DNA from: Citreicoccus inhibens
GTDB taxonomy: Bacteria > Myxococcota > Myxococcia > Myxococcales > Myxococcaceae
NCBI RefSeq assembly: GCF_019039035.1
Contig: NZ_JAHNZT010000007.1
Span: 1 to 64,000 of the forward strand
Direction of reading: 5' to 3'
Length of the DNA: 64,000 bases
Position numbers and translations under genes: made by a program. The notes beneath the pieces are model-generated. The model was given only the letters and a program-made list of their open reading frames with translations, had not been told where the DNA came from and ran no database searches. Every line of letters begins with the position of its first letter. The stretch's first letter is position 1. This document shows positions 7,772 through 17,119 of this stretch, piece after piece.

Positions 7772-10700
7772 AGTTCGCCCACTTCTTCGTAGACCGGCCC
7801 ATCTTCGCGGCCGTGTTGTCCGTGCTGCTGCTCATCGCCGGCGGCCTGTCCCTCACCCAGCTCCCCTTGAGCGAGTACCCCGCCGTCGCGCCGCCCACCG
7901 TGGTGGTGCGCGCGGCCTATCCCGGCGCCAACCCCGGCGTCATCTCCGAGACGGTGGCCGCGCCGCTGGAGCAGGAGATCAACGGCGTGGAGGGCATGCT
8001 CTACATGTCCTCCCAGGCCACGAGCGACGGCCGCGTCTCCGTGACGGTCACCTTCGCGCAGGGCGTGGACGCGGACCTCGCGCAGGTGCAGGTGCAGAAC
8101 CGCGTGGCGCGCGCCCTGCCCCGCCTGCCCGCCGAAGTGCAGCGCATGGGGCTCATGACGGAGAAGACGAGCCCGGACATCCTCATGGTGGTCCACCTCG
8201 TCTCGCCGGACGGGAAGCTGGAGCCGCTCTACCTCTCCAACTACGCGGTGCTCCAGGTGCGTGACGTCCTCCAGCGCATCCCGGGCGTGGGCAGCGTGGC
8301 GGTGTGGGGCGCCGGCGAGTACAGCATGCGCGTCTGGTTGGATCCGCAGAAGCTCGCCGCGCGCAAGCTCACGGCCAACGACGTGGTCAACGCCATCCGC
8401 GAGCAGAACGTGCAGGTGGCCGCCGGCGTGCTGGGCCAGCAGCCGGACGCGGCCGCCCCCTTCCAGGTGACGGTCACCACCCAGGGCCGCCTCACGGACG
8501 AGGAGCAGTTCCGCGACATCGTGGTGCGCGTGGGCGCGGACGGTCAGGTGACGCACGTGCGCGACGTGGCCCGCGTGGAGCTGGGCGCCAGCACCTACGC
8601 GCTGCGCAGCCAGTTGGACGGCAAGCCCGCGGTGGCCATCGGCATCCTCCAGGCGTCGGGCTCCAACGCGCTCGAGGTCTCCGCGGCGGTGCGCGCGAAG
8701 ATCGCCGAGCTGAGCCAGTTCTTCCCCCCCGGCATGGAGTACAGCATCGCGTACGACCCGACCCTCTTCGTGCGCGCGTCCATCAAGAACGTGGTGGGCA
8801 CGCTCTTGGAGGCGGTGTTCCTGGTGGTGTTGGTGGTGGTGCTCTTCCTCCAGACGTGGCGCGCCTCCATCATCCCGCTGGCGGCGGTGCCCGTGTCGCT
8901 GGTGGGCACGGCGGCGGCGATGCACATGCTGGGCTTCTCGCTCAACACGCTGTCGCTCTTCGGGTTGGTGCTCTCCATCGGCATCGTGGTGGATGACGCC
9001 ATCGTGGTGGTGGAGAACGTCGAGCGGCACATCGAGCTGGGAGCCACTCCGAAGGAGGCCGCGCGCCGCGCCATGACGGAAGTGACGGGGCCCATCATCG
9101 CCATCACCTCCGTGCTGACGGCCGTGTTCGTCCCCACCGCGTTCCTGGGCGGACTCACCGGCCAGTTCTACCGGCAGTTCGCGCTGACCATCGCCATCTC
9201 CACCCTGCTGTCCGCCTTCAACTCGCTCACGCTCAGCCCCGCGCTGGCCGGCGTGCTCTTGCGCGGCCACCACGACAAGAAGGACGTCCTCACGCGGATC
9301 ATCGCCTGGGCGTTCGGGGGCTGGCTGTTCCGGCCGTTCAACCGCTTCTTCGAGAAGGCCTCGGCCGGCTACGTGGGCACGGTGCGCAAGTTGGTGCGCA
9401 TCAGCGCGCTCGTGCTCGCCGTCTACGGTGGACTGCTCGTGCTCACGTGGGTGGGCTTCAACCGCGTGCCCACGGGCTTCGTGCCCATGCAGGACAAGTA
9501 CTACCTGGTGGGCATCGCGCAGCTGCCTCCCGCGGCCTCGCTCGACCGGACGGACGCCGTGGTGAAGAAGATGTCCGAGATTGCCCTGGCGGAGAAGGGC
9601 GTGGCCCACGTGGTGGCCTTCTCCGGCATGTCCATCAACGGCTTCGTCAGCGCCTCCAACTCGGCCGTCGTCTTCACGGTGCTGGACCCCTTCGAGCAGC
9701 GCACCACGAAGGACCTCACCGCGTCCGCCATCGCGCACCGGCTACAGGCCAAGTTCGCCACCATCCAGGACGGGTTCGCGGGCATGTTCGAGCCGCCTCC
9801 TGTGCCCGGCATGGGTGACCGCGCCGGCTTCAAGCTCCAACTGGAGGACCGCGCCGGCCTGGGTCCGGATGCGCTCTACGCCGCGAGCCAGTCGCTGGTG
9901 CAGGCCGCTTCCGCGCAGCCGGAGCTGATGGGGTTGATGTCCAGCTTCGAGGTCAACGTGCCCCAGTTCCGACTGGACGTGGACCGCGTGAAGGCCAAGA
10001 CGCTGGGCGTGCCGCTGTCGGAGGTCTTCGACTCGCTGCAAATCCAGCTGGGCTCGCTCTACGTGAACGACTTCAACCGCTTCGGTCGCACGTATCAGGT
10101 GAACGTCCAGGCGGACGCCCCGTTCCGCATGCAGCCGGAGGACATCGGCCGGCTCCAGGTGCGCAACGTCCAGAGCGAGATGGTCCCGCTCGCCTCGCTG
10201 GTGAAGGTGGTGCCCTCCTTCGGTCCGGACCAGGTGCCGCGCTACAACGGCTACCCTTCGGCGGACCTCATCGGCATGGCCCGCCCGGGCGTCAGCTCGG
10301 GACAGGCGGTGGCGGCCATGGAGCGCATCGCGGCGCAGACGCTGCCCGCGGGCGTGGGCTTCGAGTGGACGGACCTCACGTTCCAGGAGAAGCGCGCGGG
10401 CAAAGAGGGGCTCTTCGTCTTCCCGCTCGCCATCCTGCTGGCCTTCCTCATCCTCGCGGCCCAGTACAACAGCTGGTCGCTGCCGCTGGCGGTGCTCCTG
10501 ACCGTGCCGCTCGCGCTGCTCAGCGCGCTGGTGGGCGTGTGGCTGGTGGGAGGAGACAACAACATCTTCACCCAGATTGGCCTGGTGGTGCTGGTGGGCC
10601 TCGCGGCGAAGAACGCCATCCTCATCGTCGAGTTCGCTCGCGCCCAGGAGGATGAAGGCGTGGACGTGGTTCAAGCGGCGCTGGAGGCGTGCCGCCTGCG

Positions 10701-10956
10701 ACTGCGGCCCATCCTGATGACGTCCATCGCGTTCATCATGGGCGTGGTGCCGCTGGCCCGAGCCACGGGCGCCGGCGCGGAGATGCGGCAGGCCATGGGC
10801 GTGGCGGTGCTCGCCGGAATGCTGGGCGTGACGCTGTTCGGCCTCGTGCTGACGCCCATCTTCTACATCGTCATCCGCAAGCTCTCGGCGAGCCGGCCCG
10901 AGGAGCGGACCGAGGCGCTCGTGCCGCCGGCGGTGCCCCAGGCCGAAGGTCACTGA
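7768..10956 (+). CDS. RND multidrug efflux permease, HAE1 family
   Basis: 1062 residues, full family length. It opens with KFAHFFVDRPIFAAVLSVLLLIAGGLSLTQLPLSEYP, the canonical AcrB/MexF start. The proton relay is intact: the Asp-Asp pair in TM4 (SIGIVVDDAIVVVENVERH) and the Lys in TM10 (GLAAKNAILIVEFARAQ). It exports hydrophobic drugs or metabolites by proton antiport; the substrate cannot be predicted. It overlaps the adaptor gene by 4 bp. A very strong hairpin begins 8 bp after the stop, separating it from the downstream membrane genes. Confidence 0.95.
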   Translation: MKFAHFFVDRPIFAAVLSVLLLIAGGLSLTQLPLSEYPAVAPPTVVVRAAYPGANPGVISETVAAPLEQEINGVEGMLYMSSQATSDGRVSVTVTFAQGVDADLAQVQVQNRVARALPRLPAEVQRMGLMTEKTSPDILMVVHLVSPDGKLEPLYLSNYAVLQVRDVLQRIPGVGSVAVWGAGEYSMRVWLDPQKLAARKLTANDVVNAIREQNVQVAAGVLGQQPDAAAPFQVTVTTQGRLTDEEQFRDIVVRVGADGQVTHVRDVARVELGASTYALRSQLDGKPAVAIGILQASGSNALEVSAAVRAKIAELSQFFPPGMEYSIAYDPTLFVRASIKNVVGTLLEAVFLVVLVVVLFLQTWRASIIPLAAVPVSLVGTAAAMHMLGFSLNTLSLFGLVLSIGIVVDDAIVVVENVERHIELGATPKEAARRAMTEVTGPIIAITSVLTAVFVPTAFLGGLTGQFYRQFALTIAISTLLSAFNSLTLSPALAGVLLRGHHDKKDVLTRIIAWAFGGWLFRPFNRFFEKASAGYVGTVRKLVRISALVLAVYGGLLVLTWVGFNRVPTGFVPMQDKYYLVGIAQLPPAASLDRTDAVVKKMSEIALAEKGVAHVVAFSGMSINGFVSASNSAVVFTVLDPFEQRTTKDLTASAIAHRLQAKFATIQDGFAGMFEPPPVPGMGDRAGFKLQLEDRAGLGPDALYAASQSLVQAASAQPELMGLMSSFEVNVPQFRLDVDRVKAKTLGVPLSEVFDSLQIQLGSLYVNDFNRFGRTYQVNVQADAPFRMQPEDIGRLQVRNVQSEMVPLASLVKVVPSFGPDQVPRYNGYPSADLIGMARPGVSSGQAVAAMERIAAQTLPAGVGFEWTDLTFQEKRAGKEGLFVFPLAILLAFLILAAQYNSWSLPLAVLLTVPLALLSALVGVWLVGGDNNIFTQIGLVVLVGLAAKNAILIVEFARAQEDEGVDVVQAALEACRLRLRPILMTSIAFIMGVVPLARATGAGAEMRQAMGVAVLAGMLGVTLFGLVLTPIFYIVIRKLSASRPEERTEALVPPAVPQAEGH

Positions 10957-10963
10957 GCATTCC

Positions 10964-11014
10964 CACCGGACGACACGCCCACCGCCCCGCGGGGCATGGG
11001 GGTGTCGTCCGGTG
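10964..11014 (+). terminator. Large hairpin after the RND pump gene
   Basis: Arms CACCGGACGACAC (10964-10976) and GTGTCGTCCGGTG (11002-11014) pair perfectly over 13 bp, and the loop contains a second palindrome (GCCCCGCGGGGC). No T tract follows, so it may work as a 3' stabiliser or a Rho-assisted end. Confidence 0.6.
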
Positions 11015-11112
11015 ATGCATTTCCCCTGGGCAACACTCGACTCGAGGGCAGATTGTGCCTTCCCCGCGCGTGGCCGAGATTGCCCCCGCCAGTGAATCGC
11101 GGGGACGGTCAC

Positions 11113-11628
11113 ATGCGGACGATGATGGCTCGCACGGCGTGGCGCGCGCTCGCGGCGCTGCACCTCTTGCTCGCGGCGGGAGCGGTGCTCCACCTCCGAC
11201 CCTTCCCGCCGGGCTCGCTCGCGGAGGGGCTGCTTCAGGCCCACGCGCAATGGAGCGGCGTCAGCGCGCGCTACGGCCTCTTCTCCCCGACGGTCCGCCC
11301 CACGGTGCGCGTCTCCTTCGACGTGGGGCTGGAGCCGGGGCGCCGCGTGCGAGACGACCTCCCCTTCGCCAGCGACGTGGTGAACCAGCGCGTGCACTCG
11401 CCTCGGAGCACGGTCGCGCTGAGCGACGTGCAGGCGGACCTGGCGCGGGACTGGGCCACGGTGATGTTCAGTCGCCACCCGGACGCGCGCAGCGTCAGCG
11501 TGATGGTGGATGAGCTGTACCTGCCCGCGATGGAGGACTACCGCGTGGGCAGCCGGCCCATGTGGGCGGTGGTCTACCGCGCCGAGATGCCGCGCCGTGA
11601 CCCGCAGCCCCGCGCGGACGCGCCATGA
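11113..11628 (+). CDS. Membrane-anchored protein of unknown function, partner of the HTTM protein
   Basis: 171 residues from ATG at 11113, chosen because it begins the N-terminal membrane segment (TAWRALAALHLLLAAGAVLHL) and follows GGGGAC. The rest is soluble: WSGVSARYGLFSPTVRPTVRVSFDV, later VSVMVDELYLPAMEDYRVGSRPMWAVVYRAEM. I do not recognise a named domain. The stop overlaps the next start (ATGA), so it is translationally coupled to the HTTM protein and probably works with it. Confidence 0.6.
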   Translation: MRTMMARTAWRALAALHLLLAAGAVLHLRPFPPGSLAEGLLQAHAQWSGVSARYGLFSPTVRPTVRVSFDVGLEPGRRVRDDLPFASDVVNQRVHSPRSTVALSDVQADLARDWATVMFSRHPDARSVSVMVDELYLPAMEDYRVGSRPMWAVVYRAEMPRRDPQPRADAP

Positions 11629-12581
11629 CGGCCGCCCTCGACTCGCGAGGACTGGGCCGCAGGCTGGCCGCGTTTGTTTCGGAGCCCGTGGCGCCCCACC
11701 CCCTCGCGGTGTTCCGCATCGGCGTGGCGCTGGTGTTGCTCGCGCAGGGGTGGCAGCAGGCGGACACGCTCATGTCCCTCTTCGGAGACTCGGGCCTCTT
11801 GCCGTGGAATCTCTCCGAGCCGCTCGCCTCACCGTGGGTGCCTCGGCTGGGTTTCATCGCGCACGCGCTACAGGCGGTGGGCGTCTCGCCCAGCCAGTGC
11901 GTCACCGGGGTGCTCGTCGTCTACGGCGTGGCGCTGGTGGGGCTGTTGCTCGGCTGGCGCACGCGGGCCAGCGCCGCGGTGGCCTGGCTCGTCCACGCGG
12001 TGCTGCTCAACAGCGGGGCCTTGTTCGAGCATGGGCTGGAGGTCTTCGCCCCGCTCAGCCTGTTCTATTGCGCGCTCATGCCCGTGGGCGCCGCGCTGTC
12101 CCTGGACAAGGTGGCGGGCCGCGCGTCCAGCGCGCCCTCGGCGGAGGCGGCGCTGTCGCTGCGCGTGCTCCAGCTCCACCTGTGCCTCGTGTACCTGTCC
12201 ACCGGCGTGGAGAAGGCCCTGGCCCCGTCGTGGCAGGACGGCACCGCGCTGTGGGAGGCGTGGATGCAGCCCCCGTTCGCGCGGTTCGACCTGGCGTGGC
12301 TCGCCTTCCATCCGGGGCTCGTGAAGGCCGCCACGTGGGCCGTGCTCGGCGTCGAGCTGGGCTATGCGCCGTGCGTGTGGTGGAAGGCGACGCGCGCGCC
12401 CTGGGTGGTGCTCACGCTGGGCATGCATCTGGCCACGGGACTGGTGCTGGGCCTGTGGCTACCCAGCCTCCTTTTGTCCGTGCTCACCTTCGCGGCGTTC
12501 GGCTTCCTGCCCTTCACGCAGGCCCTCTCGGCCCGTGTGCAGACGCGAGCGATGGCCGCCGCGCTCCAGCGCGCGCCCTAG
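11625..12581 (+). CDS. HTTM-domain (VKGC-like) membrane protein
   Basis: 318 residues with about seven hydrophobic segments. PHPLAVFRIGVALVLLAQGWQQADTLMSLFGDSGLLPW near the N-terminus, RTRASAAVAWLVHAVLLNSGALFEHGLEVFAPLSLFYCALMP and HLCLVYLSTGVEKALAPSWQDGTALWEAW are the recurring elements of HTTM (horizontally transferred transmembrane) proteins, relatives of vitamin-K-dependent gamma-carboxylase. Carboxylase activity should not be assumed. It is coupled to the preceding small membrane protein. Its stop shares the tetramer CTAG with the stop of the convergent oxidoreductase gene. Confidence 0.8.
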   Translation: MTAALDSRGLGRRLAAFVSEPVAPHPLAVFRIGVALVLLAQGWQQADTLMSLFGDSGLLPWNLSEPLASPWVPRLGFIAHALQAVGVSPSQCVTGVLVVYGVALVGLLLGWRTRASAAVAWLVHAVLLNSGALFEHGLEVFAPLSLFYCALMPVGAALSLDKVAGRASSAPSAEAALSLRVLQLHLCLVYLSTGVEKALAPSWQDGTALWEAWMQPPFARFDLAWLAFHPGLVKAATWAVLGVELGYAPCVWWKATRAPWVVLTLGMHLATGLVLGLWLPSLLLSVLTFAAFGFLPFTQALSARVQTRAMAAALQRAP

Positions 12582-13675
12582 CCGTTCCAGACCTGACGCT
12601 GCCCCGTGTCCGAGGAGCGCTGGATGGCGTCCAGCAAGCGGTAGCGGCCCACCGCGTCCGTGAAATCTGGCGCGGTGCGCGTGCCCTCCGCGAGGTCGCG
12701 CGCGAAGCCCGCGTACACGTGCGCCATGCGATGCGCCTCGGGGTCCAACCCACCCAGCGGCAGCCAGGAGTAGCGCTCCGGGACGGGCAACGGCGCGAGC
12801 GGCTGGCCATCCCCGCGCGCCGCGAGCAGCTGGTAGTCCTCCGTCACGACGAGGTCCCCCTCGGTGCCGGTGAGCATCCACAGGATGGCGCCGCCGTTGC
12901 GCTTGCCCGCCTCGAAGTGCGCGGACAGCACCGCGCCGTCGCGCAGCGTGCCACTGAGCAGCACCTGGTCGGGCGTGCTCACCGGGAGCACCTCGCCGGT
13001 CTCGATGAGGGTCGTGTGGTCGAACTGGCGCGCGACCACCGCGGAGAACTCACGAAGCTCGCCCACGGCGTGGAGCACCATGTCCAGGTAGTGCGCCGTG
13101 AAGATGGTCAGCGCGCTGGCGCCGTTGGCCACGTCCGCGGTGTAGGCCACGTTGGCGGCGCGCCGCGCACCCAGGGGCGGCATGGCCGCGTTCAATGTCA
13201 CCGAGCGCAGCTTGCCCAGGTACCCCTCCGCCACGAGGTCCCTCAGGTAGCGCACGCTCGGCGCCAACCGCCGCTGCAACCCAATGGCATGACGAACGCC
13301 GGCCTTCTCGGCCAGGGCATGCAGCTCGGTGGTCTGCGAAAGCGACGCGCCCAGCGGCCACTCGCAGAAGACGTGCTTGCCCGCGTGGATGGCCGCGCGC
13401 ACCCACCGGTCATGCTCCGGCGTCTTCACCGAGACCACCACCAGGTCCACGTCTGGATGCGTGACGAGCGCCTCCGCGCCCTCGAACGCGTGCGGCACCC
13501 CGAAGCGCCGCGCCGTCTCCTCCGCGCTCGCCTTGCGCGTCGTGCTCACCGCGGTGAGCGCGTACTGCGGCAACACCTGGAGCGCTGGCAGGTGCGCGTA
13601 CGTCGCCCACCCTCCGCTCGAACTGGCGCCAATGACTCCCACCCGGATCCGGCCCTGCGTGCGTGTCCCGCTCAT
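12578..13675 (-). CDS. Gfo/Idh/MocA family protein (Gal80-like variant)
   Basis: 365 residues from ATG at 13675 (GGGAGGG 4 nt upstream); an ATG at 13690 also has a GGGGAG. The Rossmann start is IRVGVIGASSSGGWATYAHLPAL, then HPDVDLVVVSVKTPEHDRWVRAAIHAGKHVFCEWPLG, and the C-terminal sheet with TAHYLDMVLHAVGEL. The family's catalytic EKP lysine is replaced: the motif reads EWP, as in Gal80-type members, while the Asp-x3-His pair is kept (DMVLH). Catalysis is therefore uncertain; NAD(P) binding is likely. No sugar operon surrounds it. Confidence 0.78.
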   Translation of the reverse strand: MSGTRTQGRIRVGVIGASSSGGWATYAHLPALQVLPQYALTAVSTTRKASAEETARRFGVPHAFEGAEALVTHPDVDLVVVSVKTPEHDRWVRAAIHAGKHVFCEWPLGASLSQTTELHALAEKAGVRHAIGLQRRLAPSVRYLRDLVAEGYLGKLRSVTLNAAMPPLGARRAANVAYTADVANGASALTIFTAHYLDMVLHAVGELREFSAVVARQFDHTTLIETGEVLPVSTPDQVLLSGTLRDGAVLSAHFEAGKRNGGAILWMLTGTEGDLVVTEDYQLLAARGDGQPLAPLPVPERYSWLPLGGLDPEAHRMAHVYAGFARDLAEGTRTAPDFTDAVGRYRLLDAIQRSSDTGQRQVWNG

Positions 13676-13795
13676 GTGCCCTCCCGACATGCGCTCCCCG
13701 AGCCCTGGCCCGAAACGGAGGCGCCCTCCAGATATGGAGGCCACCTCCGGATTTCAAGCCAAAGTCGAGAACGACGACGCGGGGCCCCGGGGGCG

Positions 13796-15763
13796 TCAGG
13801 GGTGGGGCGCAGCGGCCAGTTCGGACTGCACGCCGTTGCGGAACGCGTAGCTGGCGGCCTGGTAGTACGCGATGGTCTCGTCCAGCAGCGCGTCATCCGA
13901 GCCGCGCGGGGTGAGCGCGTTCGTCTTGGCGTCGTAGTGGAACTGCGTCTCCTGGCGCACGGGCTTGAGCACCGCGAAGCCGCCGCGCTCCAGCAGCGCG
14001 AGCTTCTGGTAGGTGCCCATCAAGGCGCCCGCCACGGACGGGTCGATGCGGCGCACGTCCCGTCCGAAGAAGCGGCTCTGGTAGCTCCAGTTGAGGAGCC
14101 CCAGCAGCGTGGGCGCGTAGTCCACCTGGCTCGTCAGCGTGGTGACGTGGCCGGGGGCCACCTGGCCGCCGGGCGCATAAATCATCAGCGGGATGGCGTA
14201 GCGCTGGATGGGCAGCTCGGTGCTGCCGGCCGAGCTGGCGCAGTGGTCCGCGACGATGACGAACACGGTGTTCTTGAACCACGGCCGGGTGGACGCCTCG
14301 CGCAGGAACTTGCCCACCGCGTAGTCGGTGTACTTCACCGCGCCGGCGCGGCCAGACGCCTTGGGCGGCAGGTCGATGCGGCCCTCGGGATAGGCGTACG
14401 GCCGGTGGTTCGACGTGGTCATCACGAAGTGGAAGAACGGCTTCTTCGCGGCGTCCGCGGCGTCCGCCTCGCGCAGCACCCACCGGAAGAGGTCCTCGTC
14501 GCAGGCCCCCCACGCGGTGGAGAACGTGACGTCTTCCTTCGCCACGGCGGTGCGGTCCACCACGCGGTAGCCGTTCTCGCCGAAGAAGTAGTTCATGTTG
14601 TCGAAGTAGCCGTAGCCTCCGTAGACGAAGGCCGTGTCGTAGCCCCGCGTGCGGAAGACGCTGCCCAGCGTGAAGAGGCGCTCGTTGCCCGGGCGCTTCA
14701 GGATGGAGCGGCCCGGCGTGGGCGGCAGCGCCAGCGTGAGCGCCTCCATGCCCCGGTCGGTGCGGTTGCCCGTGGCGTAGAAGCGGTCGAAGACGAGGCT
14801 CTGCTGCGCGATGCGATCCAACTCCGGCGTCAGCTTGGAGCTCGGGTTGTAGGCGCCCACGAACTCGGCGCTGAGGCTCTCCACGGTGATTTGGATGACA
14901 TTGGGCCGCAGCTCGGTGCCCTCGTTGCGCACCTCGTGCAGCGCATCCCGCGAGGTCGACGCTGCCATGGACACCGTGGGGTCCTCGGCCAGCTCCGAGT
15001 GCAGCCGGCGGAAGGCATCATCCACGGGCAGCGTCAGGTAGAACTGGTCGTACTCCAGCTCGTTGTTGCGGAAGGCGGAGAAGATGGCCCACACGCCGTT
15101 CTTCGCCAGCTCGCGGTTGTAGTTGTTGGCGAAGCTGGGGAGCAGGTTCGAGTCCAACCCCAGGCCCACCACCCCCGCCACCGCCAGCCACACGCCGCCC
15201 GCGCGCAGCCGGTCTCTCCAGGGCTCCGCCGGCCCCGCCAGCCACGCGCCCACGGCCCCGGAGCGGGCCACGGCCAGGGTGCCCAGCGCCGCCAGCACCG
15301 CGAGCCCCGCCAGCGCCGTGGGGATGGGATAGGACTCGCGGATGTTGGCGATGACCTCGTTCGTGTAGACGAGGTAGTCCACCGCGATGAAGTTGAAGCG
15401 CACGCCGAACTCGTCCCAGAAGAGCCACTCCGCCGCCGCGATGAACAGCAGCGCGAAGAGCGAGACGAACACGCCCCCGTGCGCGAGCACCCGCGCCGCC
15501 CTCCCCTGAACCAGCCCCTTGGGCAGCAGCGTGGACACCACCACGCCGGGCAGCGCGAACAGCACGCCCGCGCCCACGTCGAACAGCAGGCCCCAGAGGA
15601 GCGCCGCGAGCAGGCTCGAATCCAGCGACACCTGCCGCGCCGACTTCACCCACAACGCGACGCGCGTGAGCTGCGCCACGACGACGAACAGCAGGACGAA
15701 CAGCGCGGCATAACCATGGCGCCGGGCAAGGAGTCGGCGGGCGAGCAGGGTGGGCTTCATCAT
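13796..15763 (-). CDS. LTA-synthase-like phosphoglycerol transferase/sulfatase
   Basis: 655 residues from ATG at 15763 (or 15760). The N-terminal half has about five membrane helices (YAALFVLLFVVVAQLTRVALWV, AALLWGLLFDVGAGVLFALPGVVVSTLLP, ARVLAHGGVFVSLFALLFIAAAEWLFW). The periplasmic domain is alkaline-phosphatase-like: IQITVESLSAEFVGAYNP, then YATGNRTDRGMEALTLALPP (nucleophilic Thr region), and VIVADHCASSAGSTELPIQRYAIPLMIYAPGG. Gram-negative members (OpgB type) transfer phosphoglycerol or phosphoethanolamine to periplasmic glycans or lipids. The family is certain; the acceptor is unknown. Confidence 0.88.
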   Translation of the reverse strand: MMKPTLLARRLLARRHGYAALFVLLFVVVAQLTRVALWVKSARQVSLDSSLLAALLWGLLFDVGAGVLFALPGVVVSTLLPKGLVQGRAARVLAHGGVFVSLFALLFIAAAEWLFWDEFGVRFNFIAVDYLVYTNEVIANIRESYPIPTALAGLAVLAALGTLAVARSGAVGAWLAGPAEPWRDRLRAGGVWLAVAGVVGLGLDSNLLPSFANNYNRELAKNGVWAIFSAFRNNELEYDQFYLTLPVDDAFRRLHSELAEDPTVSMAASTSRDALHEVRNEGTELRPNVIQITVESLSAEFVGAYNPSSKLTPELDRIAQQSLVFDRFYATGNRTDRGMEALTLALPPTPGRSILKRPGNERLFTLGSVFRTRGYDTAFVYGGYGYFDNMNYFFGENGYRVVDRTAVAKEDVTFSTAWGACDEDLFRWVLREADAADAAKKPFFHFVMTTSNHRPYAYPEGRIDLPPKASGRAGAVKYTDYAVGKFLREASTRPWFKNTVFVIVADHCASSAGSTELPIQRYAIPLMIYAPGGQVAPGHVTTLTSQVDYAPTLLGLLNWSYQSRFFGRDVRRIDPSVAGALMGTYQKLALLERGGFAVLKPVRQETQFHYDAKTNALTPRGSDDALLDETIAYYQAASYAFRNGVQSELAAAPHP

Positions 15764-15888
15764 GGGCGGAACCTGGAGGAGACAAGGCGCCTGGGAAACG
15801 GCGACCTCACCGTAGTGCAAACCACAACACCGCGCGGAGGGCCAGCGGCCCCTGTGGGTCCCCTCCTCGCGCGGAGCGCCCCCGCCCC

Positions 15889-15944
15889 CTCAGGGCGCGC
15901 GGATGTCGCGCCACCCGCTCAGGGCGCGCGGATGTCGCGCCACC
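15889..15944. repeat. 29-bp tandem duplication across the MBL-hydrolase stop codon
   Basis: The 27 bases at 15889-15915 recur exactly at 15918-15944 (period 29). The right copy holds the last codons of the MBL-fold gene and its TGA; the left copy lies just past the stop. Being out of phase by two bases, it would not extend the protein if the stop were lost. Confidence 0.85.
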
Positions 15945-16962
15945 AGGGCGTGAGCCCCTCGACGCGGCTCGGCTCGATGACCTCGCCCAGTCGGGGGGTG
16001 AGCAGCCGCGCCCCTTGCGCCTCGGCCAGCCGGACGAGCGTCTCCGCCGGCTCATCCCAGGCATGCAGCGCGAGGTCGAACGTGCCCCAGTGCACCGGCA
16101 GCAGCGCACCGCCGCCCAGCATGGCGTGGGCCTTCAGCGCGTTCTCCGGGCCCAGGTGGATGGTGCCCCAGCGCGGGTGGAACGCGCCGACCTCCAGCAT
16201 CACCAGGTCGAACGGCCCGTGCTTGCGACCAATCTCCTCGAACTCCGGGGTCAGCCCGGTGTCACCGCTGAAGAAGACGCGGCGGCGCGCGGAGGTCAGC
16301 ACCCATGACGCCCAGAGGGTCTGGTTCCGGCGCCCCACCCCGCGCCCGGAGAAGTGCTGCGCGGGCGTCGCGGTGAAGCGCACCGGCCCCACCGTGGCCT
16401 CCTCGCCCCAATCCAACTCGGTGATGCGCTCGGGCGCCACGCCGAACGCCTCCAGGTGCGCGCCCACGCCCAGCGCGGTGATGAACGGCACGCCCATCGC
16501 CGCCAGCGCGTGGATGGTGGAGCGGCACAGGTGGTCATAGTGGTCGTGCGACACCAGCACCGCGTCCAGCGGCGGCAGCGACGCGAGGGACGCGGGCGCG
16601 GCGTGGAAGCGCTTGGGCCCCACGAAGGACATGGGCGAGGCCCGCTCGCCCCACACTGGATCCGTGAGGATGCGCGCCCCATCCAACTCCAGCAGCAGCG
16701 TGCTGTGCCCCAGCCACGTCACGCGGAAGCCCGTCTCCACCGGACGCGTCCACGCCGCGCGCGGATCCAACACCGGCAGCGGGCCCGGGGGCGTGCGCTG
16801 CGCGTCGCCGAAGAAGAACTCCCCCACCAGCGGCAACGGGTTGCCCTGGAGCACCGAGATCTCGGGCGCGGTGTTGCGAAACCGCCCCTCGGCGAACTGG
16901 CGAGAGGCCTTCACCCGCTCCAGCCGCGCACCCTGCACACGACCACTCCGAGAAGAACGCAT
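15919..16962 (-). CDS. MBL-fold metallo-hydrolase (UlaG/NAPE-PLD-like)
   Basis: 347 residues. After a basic N-terminus come FRVTWLGHSTLLLELDGARILTDPVWGERASPMSFVGPKRFH and DAVLVSHDHYDHL, the HxHxDH zinc-binding motif; further ligands lie in LPVHWGTFDLALHAWDEPAETL and FFSGDTGLTPEF. The T-D-P-V-W-x-x-R-x-S-P block is typical of bacterial relatives of N-acyl-phosphatidylethanolamine phospholipase D. It is probably a cytoplasmic phosphodiesterase or lactonase. It sits upstream of the phosphoglycerol transferase gene in the same orientation. Confidence 0.85.
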   Translation of the reverse strand: MRSSRSGRVQGARLERVKASRQFAEGRFRNTAPEISVLQGNPLPLVGEFFFGDAQRTPPGPLPVLDPRAAWTRPVETGFRVTWLGHSTLLLELDGARILTDPVWGERASPMSFVGPKRFHAAPASLASLPPLDAVLVSHDHYDHLCRSTIHALAAMGVPFITALGVGAHLEAFGVAPERITELDWGEEATVGPVRFTATPAQHFSGRGVGRRNQTLWASWVLTSARRRVFFSGDTGLTPEFEEIGRKHGPFDLVMLEVGAFHPRWGTIHLGPENALKAHAMLGGGALLPVHWGTFDLALHAWDEPAETLVRLAEAQGARLLTPRLGEVIEPSRVEGLTPWWRDIRAP

Positions 16963-17119
16963 CCCGGCTATCTAATGGGCCCCCCGCTCCGGGGAAAGGC
17001 CGCTGCGCCCGGCGAGCCGTCCGGCCAGTCGGGCGCCAACGCGAACGCCCCGCGAGGGACCGCTCCCGAACCCAGGAGACGGCCCGCGCGGGGCGCGTGG
17101 GGAAGCGAAGCGGCGGGGC

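Noticed and set aside
7762-9738. A 658-codon minus-strand frame opposite the RND pump
   Set aside because: Antisense shadow rich in His, Arg and Glu with no domain; the pump gene on the plus strand has clear motifs.
11510-16540. A 1676-codon open frame on the plus strand
   Set aside because: It runs through known genes in other frames and strands (HTTM, Gfo/Idh, LTA-synthase-like, MBL). Its residue composition (Arg, Gly, Ala, His) is typical of antisense frames in GC-rich DNA.
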